Assembly: GCA_016210005.1 (NCBI GenBank) | Contig: JACQVA010000142.1 | Span: 1-40,131, forward strand | Origin: Deltaproteobacteria bacterium | GTDB lineage: Bacteria; Desulfobacterota; Binatia; HRBIN30; JACQVA1 | Direction: 5' to 3' | Length of the DNA: 40,131 bases | In this document: positions 29,977 through 37,749 of the stretch, in pieces | Position numbering within the stretch: position 1 is the first letter of the stretch | Layout of the letters: each line of letters begins with the position of its first letter | Notes under the pieces: model-generated | What the model was told of the DNA's origin: nothing | Seen by the model: only the letters and a program-made list of their open reading frames with translations | Databases searched by the model: none | Made by a program: the position numbers and the translations under genes

Positions 29977-31356
29977 TCAGGGTTGGCGCTGGGCGACCAC
30001 GGTCCTGAAGACGTTCCAGCTCTTGAGCAGCTCGAGGGCACGGTGCAGCTGCGGGTCTTTCGCCGCCTCACCCTGGGTTGAGTCCGCCCCTGCCGCCGGT
30101 GCGGGCGGGGCGCCGTTTTGCGTACCTTGGGGTGCGGCCGGCTCACTCGGCTTGTCGTCCTTGGCACCGCCCGGCGGTGCTTCCAGGTGGCGCGGTAGGT
30201 TCTCTTCGCGCACCGTGGGCAGGTTATGTTCGCGCTCGGCTTTGGCCGCCACCACTGCGCCTTCCATCGCCACGTCCGGCGTGATGCCCATAGCCTGGAT
30301 GGAGCGCCCGTTGGGGGTGTAATAGCGCGCCGTGGTCAAGCGCAGCGCCGCACTGTCATCGATCGGCAGGATCGTCTGCACCGAGCCCTTTCCAAAGGTC
30401 TGCTCGCCGAGCACCAGGGCGCGCTTGTGGTCTTGCAACGCCCCGGCGACAATTTCCGAAGCGCTGGCGGTGCCGCCGTTGACCAAGACGATCATCGGGA
30501 ATTCGGTGTGGCTGCCCTGCTTGTGGGCGAAGTACTTCTGCTTCTGCGTCTCCAAGCGGCCGTCGGTGTAAACGACCAGGCCGGAGTCCAGGAACACATC
30601 GGAGACGCGCACGGCCTGGGTCAGTAGTCCGCCGGGGTTGTTGCGCAAGTCCAACACGACACCCGAGAGACGCCCGCCGTTTTCCTTTTCCAGCGACTTC
30701 AAGCCTTTTTCCAGGTCGTCTTCCGTACGTTCTTGGAACTGCGTAACGCGGATATAGCCGTAGCCCTTTTCGAGGGTGCGGTACTTAACGCTTTGTATCT
30801 TGATGACCTCTCTGGTCAGGGTGAGGTCGAAGAGCTCAGGTGTGCCCTCGCGACGCAGTGTCAAACGGATCTTGGTGCCTTTCTGACCGCGCATGCGTTT
30901 CACGGCCTCGACCAGGGTCATGTCCTTGGTGAACTCGTCATCGATCTTGATGATCTGGTCGCCAGCCTTGACCCCGGCGCGAAACGCGGGGGTGTCCTCG
31001 ATCGGCGACACTACGGTCAGCAGGCTGTTGCGCAGTGTGATCTCGATACCGAGGCCACCGAAGCTGCCGCGCGTGTCGACCTGGAGTTCTTTGTAGAGAT
31101 CCGGGGTGAGGTAAGCGCTGTGCGGGTCGAGCGCGCCGAGCATGCCGGTGATCGCGCCCTCGATGAGCTGCTTGGTGCCGACCTCGTCGACGTAGTTCTT
31201 CTGCACCAGTGCCAGGACGTTGGTAAAGGCTTCGATGTTGTCGTAGGCGTCTTTGGCGACCGCGAAGACCCGCCCGACCATCTGGCTACCCAACAACAGT
31301 AGCCCGGCGAGCACCGTTATCGTCACAAGCGAGGTCAACCGCCGACGTATTCTCAT
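29977..31356 (-). CDS. S41 carboxy-terminal processing peptidase (CtpA-like)
   Basis: A 459-residue protein from ATG 31356. It starts with a membrane segment (LTSLVTITVLAGLLLLGSQMVG) and continues with an N-terminal helix region, a PDZ domain (GGLGIEITLRNSLLTVV...AGDQIIKIDD), and the S41 core VVLDLRNNPGGLL, VNGGTASASEIVAGAL (catalytic Ser) and GEQTFGKGSVQ (catalytic Lys). A C-terminal Pro/Ala-rich tail (EAPPGGAKDDKPSEPAAPQG) precedes the last helix. These proteases trim periplasmic or thylakoid proteins and murein hydrolase regulators. It is the first gene of a six-gene operon, preceded by a good promoter. Confidence 0.94.
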   Translation of the reverse strand: MRIRRRLTSLVTITVLAGLLLLGSQMVGRVFAVAKDAYDNIEAFTNVLALVQKNYVDEVGTKQLIEGAITGMLGALDPHSAYLTPDLYKELQVDTRGSFGGLGIEITLRNSLLTVVSPIEDTPAFRAGVKAGDQIIKIDDEFTKDMTLVEAVKRMRGQKGTKIRLTLRREGTPELFDLTLTREVIKIQSVKYRTLEKGYGYIRVTQFQERTEDDLEKGLKSLEKENGGRLSGVVLDLRNNPGGLLTQAVRVSDVFLDSGLVVYTDGRLETQKQKYFAHKQGSHTEFPMIVLVNGGTASASEIVAGALQDHKRALVLGEQTFGKGSVQTILPIDDSAALRLTTARYYTPNGRSIQAMGITPDVAMEGAVVAAKAEREHNLPTVREENLPRHLEAPPGGAKDDKPSEPAAPQGTQNGAPPAPAAGADSTQGEAAKDPQLHRALELLKSWNVFRTVVAQRQP

Positions 31357-31391
31357 GAGAATTTGCACCTTCCGAAGTGAGACTGGGCCGG

Positions 31392-31420
31392 AGTATAGCT
31401 GAAGCCCCACCCCCTCACAA
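31392..31420 (-). promoter_or_regulatory. Sigma70-type promoter of the ctpA-tlyA operon
   Basis: On the minus strand TTGTGA (31420-31415), 17 bp, TATACT (31397-31392). The predicted start lies about 30 bp before the ctpA ATG, and GGAAGG is present in that leader. Both boxes match consensus well (4/6 and 5/6). Confidence 0.65.
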
Positions 31421-31542
31421 TTACTGCTCTCGGCGTTGGCGCCGGCGGCGACACGATCAGGGCTGGCAATGGCGGCATCTGCCCAAGCGCCAGCGCACTA
31501 TCCCGGGGGCGCAGTGACGTGACTGGGCCAAGTGAGCGCAAG

Positions 31543-32193
31543 CTATCGCTTGCGGTTCTCGGCCACGACGATAGTAAAGAGCGATCGCGGCGAGGTCTTG
31601 TAGCACTGGCGGATCGCCAAGGGGAGGTTATCGAAGACTTCGCTCTGGCTCAGCGTGTGCCAGCCCAAGCGCCGGGTGATCGGTTCGATGGCGCGATCGA
31701 GCGCCGCCAGTACGCGGTTGCGGCTGCGGAAGTGGTTGATCACGACCACCGTGCCGCCGGGCCGGCAAACCCGCTGCATCTCCCGTATCAAGCGGCGTGA
31801 GTCGGGCACCACGCTGACGACGTGGAAAGCCATGACGTAGTCGAAGCTGTCCTCGGCAAACTTCATGTCGAGCGCGTCCATCGTCATCACGCTGAAGTGC
31901 CGCCAGCCGTTACGAACGATCTTATCCTGCGCCTGTTCCAGCATCTCCGGAGCCAGGTCAATGCCGGTGACCTGGCAATGCGGTGGGTAGGCCGGGAAGG
32001 AGAGGCCCGTCCCCGCACCCACTTCCAGTACGCGGGCGCCCGGGGGCATATCGAGGGAGCGAATTACGCGGCGGATGCGCGGGTAGAAGACGCGCGCAAA
32101 GATGCGGTCGTAAAGATGCGAAAACTCGTAGTAAATCTTGCTTTCGTGGGCTTGTGTTTGCTCCAGGGCGGGCATCGCCACCTCACTCATCAA
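31543..32193 (-). CDS. PmtA-like SAM-dependent methyltransferase
   Basis: A 216-residue class I methyltransferase. YYEFSHLYDRIFARVFYPRIRRVI near the N-terminus matches the Rhodobacter-type phosphatidylethanolamine N-methyltransferase (YDxxFxxxxxP), and VLEVGAGTGLSFPAYP is SAM motif I, with GIDLAPEMLEQA as motif II. MAFHVVSVVPDSRRLIREM and CRPGGTVVVINHF follow. Lipid methylation of PE towards phosphatidylcholine is likely, but UbiE-like roles remain open. In-frame starts exist at 32193, 32190 and 32175; the last has GAGGTGG close by. The gene is followed 133 bp later by the CtpA promoter region. Confidence 0.78.
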   Translation of the reverse strand: MMSEVAMPALEQTQAHESKIYYEFSHLYDRIFARVFYPRIRRVIRSLDMPPGARVLEVGAGTGLSFPAYPPHCQVTGIDLAPEMLEQAQDKIVRNGWRHFSVMTMDALDMKFAEDSFDYVMAFHVVSVVPDSRRLIREMQRVCRPGGTVVVINHFRSRNRVLAALDRAIEPITRRLGWHTLSQSEVFDNLPLAIRQCYKTSPRSLFTIVVAENRKR

Positions 32194-32224
32194 TTCGACC
32201 CCGCGGAAACCGCAGGCTTCGCCC

Positions 32225-32419
32225 CTACGCCGCGTCCGCGCCTTGTAACTGGCGCTTGAACGAAGCGATATCGCGACGGCGAAACCGCCACTGCCGCCCG
32301 GCCTTGAACGCCGGCAGGATGCTCTTGCGCGCGAACTCGTTAACCGTGTCCGGGCTCATATCCAGAATCCGAGCAACCTCCTTGCTGTTCAGAATGCCGT
32401 CGTCCTTCTCCATGGCCAT
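32225..32419 (-). CDS. Excisionase-type small HTH protein
   Basis: A 64-residue protein with a MerR-like winged HTH: LNSKEVARILDMSPDTVNEFARKSILPAFKAGRQWRFRRRDIASF. This is the standard helix-turn-helix 17/excisionase-family architecture, in which a short wing (GRQWRFRR) contacts DNA. Two ATGs, 32419 and 32413, are usable; AGGAAG fits the second. It lies just upstream of the methyltransferase on the same strand, 31 bp away, and might regulate that unit. No integrase or transposase is adjacent, so mobile-element function is not supported. Confidence 0.82.
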   Translation of the reverse strand: MAMEKDDGILNSKEVARILDMSPDTVNEFARKSILPAFKAGRQWRFRRRDIASFKRQLQGADAA

Positions 32420-32656
32420 AACTTCCTTTTCCAGGCCAGCCGCAGTTCACGACTGTCCGGGCAGGCGTCGCGGCTGTAACACGGCGTGCTACTACAGTCA
32501 AGGCAACGAACCCAACCGCGTCTCTAGCCTCAATCTGGAATTGGCATCAACCCCAGCTTACTCCGGATTTTCCAGTGCCAACCTCAGCGCCGGATTTGGG
32601 GCCCCGGGGTCGGGTTGTCGCTGCCGGGCTATCGTGGTAAGCGGCCCTCGCCTTCG

Positions 32657-33880
32657 ATGACCGCCTCCGTGCTCACTCCCCGACGACCGACGCTGGCTAT
32701 TCTCTTCGTTACCGTGTTTGTCGACCTGCTCGGTTTCGGCATCGTCATCCCGCTGCTGCCGTACTACGCCCGCACCTTCCAGGCCTCGGGGTTGACGGCG
32801 GGGGCGGTGATCGCCTGCTATTCGGCGATGCAGTTCGTCTTCGCGCCACTGTGGGGACGGCTGTCCGATCGTATCGGCCGGCGCCCGGTGATGCTGATGA
32901 GCTTGGCGACCTCGACGCTGTCGTATGCGTTGTTTGCCGGGGCAACCGATCTGACGATGCTGTTCGCCTCGCGCGTGCTGGCGGGCGTGGGCGGGGCAAA
33001 CGTCGCCGTGGCGCAGGCGTTCATCGCCGACGTCACCGGCGAGCACGAGCGGGCCAAAGGGATGGGGTTGATCGGTGCCGCCTTCGGTCTCGGCTTTGTT
33101 TTCGGGCCGGCGATTGGCGGGCTGCTGGCCGCCTATGGCCATTGGGCCCCGGGGGCGGCGGCGGCACTGATCTGCGGCCTGAACTTGCTGGCGGCGGTCT
33201 TCCGTTTGCCTGAATCACTGGCGGTGGCGCGGCGCCGGCGGGCCGGTTTCGTTCATCCGCTGCTGCAACTGCGCCGGGTGCGCGGCCGGCCGCAGCTGGG
33301 GGTACTGCTGGTGGCGTTCTGTGCCGCGATCTTCTCGTTCGCCACCATGGAGACCACCTTCTCGCTCTTGTGCGCCACCTCGCTGCATCTGACGGCGACG
33401 CAGATTTACTGGCTCTTCGGTTACATGGGGCTGACCATGAGCGTTGTGCAAGGCGGCATCATCGGCCGGCTGGCGCAGCACGTCAGCGAACGCGCGCTGG
33501 TGACGGGCGGGTGCGTGTTGCTGGCGCTCGGGCTACTGGCGACGCCGTTTGCGCGCCCACTGGTGCCGCTGTTGTTGGCCCTCGCCGCGCTGGCGATCGG
33601 CCAGGGCGTGGTCTCGCCGACGTTGTCAAGCCTGATTTCCAAGACCGCCGATGCGGCGGAGCACGGCGGGGTGTTGGGTCTGAGCCAAGCCACCGGCAGT
33701 CTGGCTCGCATACTGGGGCCGCTCTGGGGCGGACTCCTGTTCGACTGGGGCGGACCGCTGGGTCCCTATCTCACCACCGGCACGCTGATGCTGCTGGTTA
33801 CGGGGCTGTCATTGCGGCTGACTCGGGCGCAGGCGGCGGCACTGACAGCGCCGAACCCGCTGGCCGCGCGCGCCTGTTAG
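32657..33880 (+). CDS. MFS drug/metabolite exporter, TetA-like
   Basis: A 407-residue membrane protein with about 12 hydrophobic segments; start ATG 32657, because the frame's TTG 32615 has no signal before it. The opening FVTVFVDLLGFGIVIPLLPYYA is typical of the TetA/Bcr (DHA1) group, and motif A reads GRLSDRIGRRPVMLM after the second helix. Motif C-like GAAFGLGFVFGPAIGGLL lies at helix 5, the antiporter signature. Proton-coupled efflux of a small molecule is likely; substrate unknown. Stand-alone gene, divergent from the HTH gene with 237 bp between. Confidence 0.9.
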   Translation: MTASVLTPRRPTLAILFVTVFVDLLGFGIVIPLLPYYARTFQASGLTAGAVIACYSAMQFVFAPLWGRLSDRIGRRPVMLMSLATSTLSYALFAGATDLTMLFASRVLAGVGGANVAVAQAFIADVTGEHERAKGMGLIGAAFGLGFVFGPAIGGLLAAYGHWAPGAAAALICGLNLLAAVFRLPESLAVARRRRAGFVHPLLQLRRVRGRPQLGVLLVAFCAAIFSFATMETTFSLLCATSLHLTATQIYWLFGYMGLTMSVVQGGIIGRLAQHVSERALVTGGCVLLALGLLATPFARPLVPLLLALAALAIGQGVVSPTLSSLISKTADAAEHGGVLGLSQATGSLARILGPLWGGLLFDWGGPLGPYLTTGTLMLLVTGLSLRLTRAQAAALTAPNPLAARAC

Positions 33881-33930
33881 GAGCTGGCCGCGCAAACTGG
33901 TGCAGTACGCCGGTTGGCAAGGAGGGTTAG

Positions 33931-34350
33931 ATGCGTTGGGTCATCGCGCTGCACGTGATTGCAGTCATCATGTGGGTGGGGCCGCTGCTGCTGCTGACAC
34001 AGATGCTGGCACTCCATGCCGGCGAGGAAGCGCCGGCGGTGCCGGCGCTACGGCGAGTGGAAGGCCGCCTGTTCAGTTCCATCGTCAACCCCTCGGCCGC
34101 GGTGGTATTGGTCACCGGCCTGCTGATTCTGCTGTCCGCACCCGGAGTCTACCTCAAGGCGCACTGGTTTCATCTTAAGCTCTCACTGGCCGTGATCCTG
34201 TTCGTGTTGCACCTGCGCATCTTTCGCCGCATGCTGGCACTGCACGCGCAGCCGGAGGCGGTGCCGGCGCGCTCGTTCCTCACGCTGCACCTGATTGCCG
34301 CCGCCGCGGTGGTGGCGGTTGTCATCCTGGTAATCGTGCAGCCGTTTTGA
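33931..34350 (+). CDS. HemJ/CopD-like four-helix membrane protein
   Basis: A 139-residue protein from ATG 33931 with AAGGAGGG 5 bp upstream. Four hydrophobic helices are seen. The first, VIALHVIAVIMWVGPLLLL, holds a His in the position HemJ uses, RRVEGRLFSSIVNPSAAVVLVTGLLIL matches the ERRLY...NP loop and helix, and HWFHLKLSLAVILFVLH carries the second His/Lys cluster. HemJ is a heme-dependent protoporphyrinogen oxidase; CopD-family proteins of the same fold act in copper uptake. Size and motifs lean to HemJ, but no heme-synthesis gene is nearby, so function is unproven. Confidence 0.65.
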   Translation: MRWVIALHVIAVIMWVGPLLLLTQMLALHAGEEAPAVPALRRVEGRLFSSIVNPSAAVVLVTGLLILLSAPGVYLKAHWFHLKLSLAVILFVLHLRIFRRMLALHAQPEAVPARSFLTLHLIAAAAVVAVVILVIVQPF

Positions 34351-34377
34351 ACCGGCGCAATCAGCGGGGGGCCGACC

Positions 34378-34845
34378 ATGAGCATCCAACGCCTGACCCA
34401 CATCGGTATCTGTGTCGCCGACATGGAGCGCTCGCTGCGCTTCTATCGCGACGCTCTCGGCTTCACCTACCTGTCGGAGATCCGCATCGGCGGCGAACCG
34501 ACGGCGACACTGCTGCAGCTGCCGGAGGTCGACTTGCACGCCTGCTACCTCGAACGCGACGGCACCCGCATCGAGCTGTTGCACTACCTCTCGCCCGGGG
34601 CGGTGAGCGCCCCACGGCCGCGGCCGCTCAACCAGCTCGGCCTGACCCACGTATCACTGCGAGTCACAAATCTTAATGAGGTGGTGGACAAGCTGCGCGC
34701 CGCCGGAGCGGCGGTGATCGAACCCTCGCACATCGACTTCCCCGCCTTCGCGGCAGCGGCCATCTTCGTTACCGATCCCGACGGCACCTTGCTCGAACTG
34801 GTGCAAGCCCCGGGTGATCCAGCGCTGCCGCCGGGAGCCGGCTGA
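34378..34845 (+). CDS. VOC (glyoxalase/epimerase-fold) protein
   Basis: A 155-residue vicinal-oxygen-chelate protein from ATG 34378. The fold starts QRLTHIGICVADMERSLRFYRDALGF, followed by TRIELLHYL and, in the second half, LGLTHVSLRVTNLNEVVDKLRAAG and DPDGTLLELV. Metal ligands are expected to be His8, Glu in RIELL, His in LTHVSL and Glu in LLELV, in the glyoxalase I/methylmalonyl-CoA epimerase arrangement. The reaction is not fixed by these features. It follows the HemJ-like gene by 27 bp and may share its transcript. Confidence 0.88.
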   Translation: MSIQRLTHIGICVADMERSLRFYRDALGFTYLSEIRIGGEPTATLLQLPEVDLHACYLERDGTRIELLHYLSPGAVSAPRPRPLNQLGLTHVSLRVTNLNEVVDKLRAAGAAVIEPSHIDFPAFAAAAIFVTDPDGTLLELVQAPGDPALPPGAG

Positions 34846-34858
34846 GGGCAGCGGCAGT

Positions 34859-35407
34859 CTAAGGCTCGCGCTCAGGTTGCAGCGTGATCTCGATACGCAA
34901 AGCCGCGGCAATGCTCTCGAGCTCGCGCCGCAACCCCGCGACGTCGGTGCCCGCGGGCACGTCCATGCTAATTTGCATGGTGTAGATGGGCGTGCCCGAC
35001 CCCGGCTCGGGCCGCGACTGGGTGCGCATTTCGTTGATGTTGATCTGCCGCTCGGCCAGACAACGCGCCACCTTGGCGACGATCCCCGCCTTGTCGACAC
35101 CGACGGCCTGCAGCTCATACCCGCTGGCGTGGTGGCGCGCCCCGAACGGCACCGGTGCCCCAGCCAGTGGGCGGAAGAACACTGTCAGCCGCTTCTCCCA
35201 TTCCAGCCGCTTGCACGCTGCCGACAGCCGCTGCTCGACGCCCTCGCCTTCGCCCGTGAGTAACAACAGCACGGCAAACTCGCTGCCCAGCAGCGTCATG
35301 CTGGAGTCCTCGAGGTTGCAGTCGCACTCGTAGATCAGCGTGGCGAGGTCCGCCACAATCCCAGGCCGATCCGCCCCGATCGCCGACAACGCAAACCACT
35401 GCTTCAT
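34859..35407 (-). CDS. GcvR-like double-ACT-domain protein
   Basis: A 182-residue protein from ATG 35407 with GGAGG 5 bp upstream. Two ACT domains are visible: residues 3-80 (FALSAIGADRPGIVADLATLIYECDCNLEDSSMTLLG) and 93-175 (YELQAVGVDKAGIVAKVARCLAERQININEMRTQ). Both carry the DxxGIV ligand motif. GcvR in E. coli represses the glycine-cleavage regulator GcvA, and many relatives have unknown ligands, probably amino acids. No gcv gene lies in the window. It is convergent with the VOC gene. Confidence 0.9.
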   Translation of the reverse strand: MKQWFALSAIGADRPGIVADLATLIYECDCNLEDSSMTLLGSEFAVLLLLTGEGEGVEQRLSAACKRLEWEKRLTVFFRPLAGAPVPFGARHHASGYELQAVGVDKAGIVAKVARCLAERQININEMRTQSRPEPGSGTPIYTMQISMDVPAGTDVAGLRRELESIAAALRIEITLQPEREP

Positions 35408-35492
35408 GCTGGCCTCCGCTGGCGGGCGATCCTAAGAGGTTCCTCCCCGGGGGTCAACGACGGAAGCGATCATCATTCGGCCATCGCCCGGA

Positions 35493-35521
35493 TTGTCACC
35501 TGGCTCGCGGCGGTGTAAGCT
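35493..35521 (+). promoter_or_regulatory. Sigma70-type promoter of infC
   Basis: TTGTCA (35493-35498), a 17-bp spacer and TAAGCT (35516-35521). The -35 matches 5 of 6 and the -10 3 of 6. The predicted leader is about 35 bp, too short for a large autoregulatory structure. Confidence 0.5.
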
Positions 35522-35562
35522 ACGCGCGGTTCCGAAGCCGGAGCCGAGCGAAAGGAGGTCAA

Positions 35563-36198
35563 TTGGCGTTTCGCGATAGAGGCAGGTTCATTCCCCCCAC
35601 CCCTGATGCACATCGCATCAATCGTTACATTCGAGCCCCGCAGGTGCGCTTGATCGGTGCGGACGGCAGCCAGGTCGGCATTGTCCCGCTGGACGATGCT
35701 TTGCGCCGGGCGCAAGAGGCCGAACTCGATTTGGTCGAGATTGCTCCGACGGCGCAGCCGCCGGTCTGCCGCATTCTCAACTACGGCAAGTTCAAGTACC
35801 AGCAGCACAAGAAGGAGTCGGAAGCCAAGCGCAAGCAGACCGTCACCACGGTCAAGGAGCTGCGCCTGGGTTACCGCACCGACACCGGCGACACCCAGCG
35901 CCAAATCGAGCGCGCGCGCGAGTTCATCGCCGACGGCGATCGGGTGAAGATCACGCTGCGCTTTCGCGGCCGCGAGATGGCGTATCAGGACCTCGGCCGG
36001 CAGAAACTGCTGGGGGTGTGCGAGGCGTTGAAGGATGTGGCATCGATCGAAGGCTCGCCCAAGATGGAAGGCCGCATGATGGGGGTGATCCTGGCGCCGG
36101 GCGTGAAGAAGAAGAGCGTCCCGAGACCGCCGAAGGAGGCCGCACCGAAGGCCGAGGTAAAAGAGGCCGTGGCGCCGACGCCGACTCCGCAACCGTAG
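35563..36198 (+). CDS. infC: Translation initiation factor IF-3, TTG start
   Basis: A 211-residue protein. The N-domain INRYIRAPQVRLIGADGSQVGIVPLDDALRRAQEAELDLVEIAPTAQPPVCRILNYGKFKYQQHKK is intact, the linker KESEAKRKQ follows and the C-domain (LRFRGREMAYQDLGRQKLL) is complete. About 30 extra residues at the C-terminus are Ala/Pro/Lys-rich (PRPPKEAAPKAEVKEAVAP). The start is TTG at 35563 behind AAAGGAGG (35551-35558, spacing 4), and no ATG fits the family N-terminus. The usual rpmI-rplT genes do not follow. The next gene is purN on the opposite strand. Confidence 0.96.
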   Translation: MAFRDRGRFIPPTPDAHRINRYIRAPQVRLIGADGSQVGIVPLDDALRRAQEAELDLVEIAPTAQPPVCRILNYGKFKYQQHKKESEAKRKQTVTTVKELRLGYRTDTGDTQRQIERAREFIADGDRVKITLRFRGREMAYQDLGRQKLLGVCEALKDVASIEGSPKMEGRMMGVILAPGVKKKSVPRPPKEAAPKAEVKEAVAPTPTPQP

Positions 36199-36210
36199 CT
36201 GCCCGGCAGC

Positions 36211-36831
36211 TCACGGCACAACGCGGACGCGCCGGCCTTCGACGCGCAGGCGGCCGGCGGCCCACAGGGTGATCGCTTGTGGGTACAATTCGTTCTCCAG
36301 CGCATGCACCCGCGCCGCTAGCGTCGCCGGGGTGTCATCGTCGAGCACGGGTACGGCACCCTGAAGGATGATCGGCCCGTGATCGTATTGGTCGTCGGCG
36401 AAGTGGATCGTGCAGCCGCTCACTTTCACCCCCGACTCGATCACTGCCCGGTGGACTTTCTCACCATAGAAACCCTGACCGCAAAAGGCGGGGATGAGTG
36501 CCGGGTGGATATTGAGCACGCGCTCGGCGTAGCGGCCGCGCAGCTGAAACTGCGAGAGGAAGCCCGCCATCACGATCAAGTCGAAGTCGTAGCCGCTCAG
36601 CGCCTGGTGCAGCGCGTCGTTGAAGGCCTCGACGCTGGCGTAGTCCTTGCGCGCTACCGCGATCGCCGGCAAGCCGGCATTGCGGGCGCGCTCCAGTCCG
36701 AAAGCCTCGCGCCGCGAGCCGATAACTACCACGACCTCGGCGTCCAAGCGGCCGTCGCCGATACGATCGAGCAGGTTTTGCAGCGTACTGCCGCTGCCGG
36801 ACAACAACACCGCCAGCCGAACGCGCGCCAT
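36211..36831 (-). CDS. purN: Phosphoribosylglycinamide formyltransferase
   Basis: A 206-residue GAR transformylase from ATG 36831. The substrate phosphate loop GSGSTLQNLLD (near residue 10), the VIGSRREAFG segment and the catalytic block LNIHPALIPAFCGQG, KVSGCTIHFADDQYDHGPII with the Asn-His-Asp triad are conserved. It transfers a formyl group from 10-formyl-THF in purine synthesis. The gene begins 4 bp after the alpha/beta hydrolase stop, so the two are translationally linked. Start 36882 would overlap the hydrolase and lacks family support. Confidence 0.95.
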   Translation of the reverse strand: MARVRLAVLLSGSGSTLQNLLDRIGDGRLDAEVVVVIGSRREAFGLERARNAGLPAIAVARKDYASVEAFNDALHQALSGYDFDLIVMAGFLSQFQLRGRYAERVLNIHPALIPAFCGQGFYGEKVHRAVIESGVKVSGCTIHFADDQYDHGPIILQGAVPVLDDDTPATLAARVHALENELYPQAITLWAAGRLRVEGRRVRVVP

Positions 36832-36835
36832 CGGC

Positions 36836-37639
36836 TCACTCCCCGGCCAGGAACGCGGTGATATCGCGCACCACCTCGGCACGCCGCTCGGTCATGAAAC
36901 CGTGGCCGGCGTTGCCGTAGACGATCAGGTCGGCATTGGCGATGCGTTGCGCCAGCCACAGCGAGTTGGGCGCCGGCACCATACGGTCCTCCCGGCCCAC
37001 CAGCACCAGCGTCGGCTGCACGATCTCGCCGAGGCGGTCGGCCACGTCGAAGTGGATCGCCGCGTGGAAGTGATGCGCCAGGGCAAACGGCGGCGTCGGG
37101 TGCTCGACCTCGCGTATCAGCTTGCGGTCCAAGTACGCGACGTTGTCGGGGGTGAGGAAGGAGTGGTGAAAAGCAAACCCGCGCATGCGCTGGGTGTGGT
37201 CGACGGGCGCCAAGCCGTCGGTGTTGGCAATCGCCATCAACGTCTCCACGTCCGGCGGCGTCGCCTGGCCGCCGCCGGCGGTGGTGCAGCACAGGATCAA
37301 GCGGTCGACTAGCTGGCGGTGATCGAGGGCGAATTGCTGGGCAATCATGCCGCCCATCGAGGCGCCCAGGACGTGCGCCCGCGCAATGCCAAGGCCGGCG
37401 AGCAACGCCGCGGCGTCGTCGGCGAACAGCTTGATGGTGTAAGGATGATCCGGCTTGTCGCTACGTCCGGTGCCGCGGTTTTCGAACAGCACCAGGCGAA
37501 AACGCCGGCTGAGGGCCGCGATCAATTCCGGGTCCCACATCGCCAGGTTACCGGCCAGCCCCATCAGCAACACCAATGGCGGGCCGTCGCCGTGAAGTTC
37601 GTAGTAAAGGCTGATCCCGTTGGCGCGCAGCATCGGCAT
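36836..37639 (-). CDS. Alpha/beta-fold hydrolase
   Basis: A 267-residue protein from ATG 37639 (37633 also possible). HGDGPPLVLLMGLAGN begins the core, FENRGTGRSDKPDHPY is the conserved loop after strand 4, GASMGGMIAQQ contains the nucleophilic Ser, REDRMVP the acid Asp and NAGHGFMTER the catalytic His. It resembles haloalkane/ester hydrolases of the 3-oxoadipate enol-lactonase type (PcaD-like). Substrate unknown. It precedes purN in a two-gene operon, although a functional link with purine synthesis is not evident. Confidence 0.9.
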   Translation of the reverse strand: MPMLRANGISLYYELHGDGPPLVLLMGLAGNLAMWDPELIAALSRRFRLVLFENRGTGRSDKPDHPYTIKLFADDAAALLAGLGIARAHVLGASMGGMIAQQFALDHRQLVDRLILCCTTAGGGQATPPDVETLMAIANTDGLAPVDHTQRMRGFAFHHSFLTPDNVAYLDRKLIREVEHPTPPFALAHHFHAAIHFDVADRLGEIVQPTLVLVGREDRMVPAPNSLWLAQRIANADLIVYGNAGHGFMTERRAEVVRDITAFLAGE

Positions 37640-37749
37640 GGCGCGCAACCTAAGCAGTTCGGAGCCAGGAATCAATCCGCACGAGCCCCGACGACGCGCA
37701 ACGCCGCAAGTTGACCCCTGCGAGAGCGAAGGCTAGCCTCGCGCCGCTC

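Noticed and set aside
32225-32419. Prophage or integrative-element excisionase
   Set aside because: The HTH type fits, but no integrase, att-like repeats or phage genes are nearby; a stand-alone regulator is simpler.
35408-35562. Long autoregulatory leader for infC
   Set aside because: The best promoter leaves only about 35 bp before the start codon, and I could not draw a convincing alternative structure.
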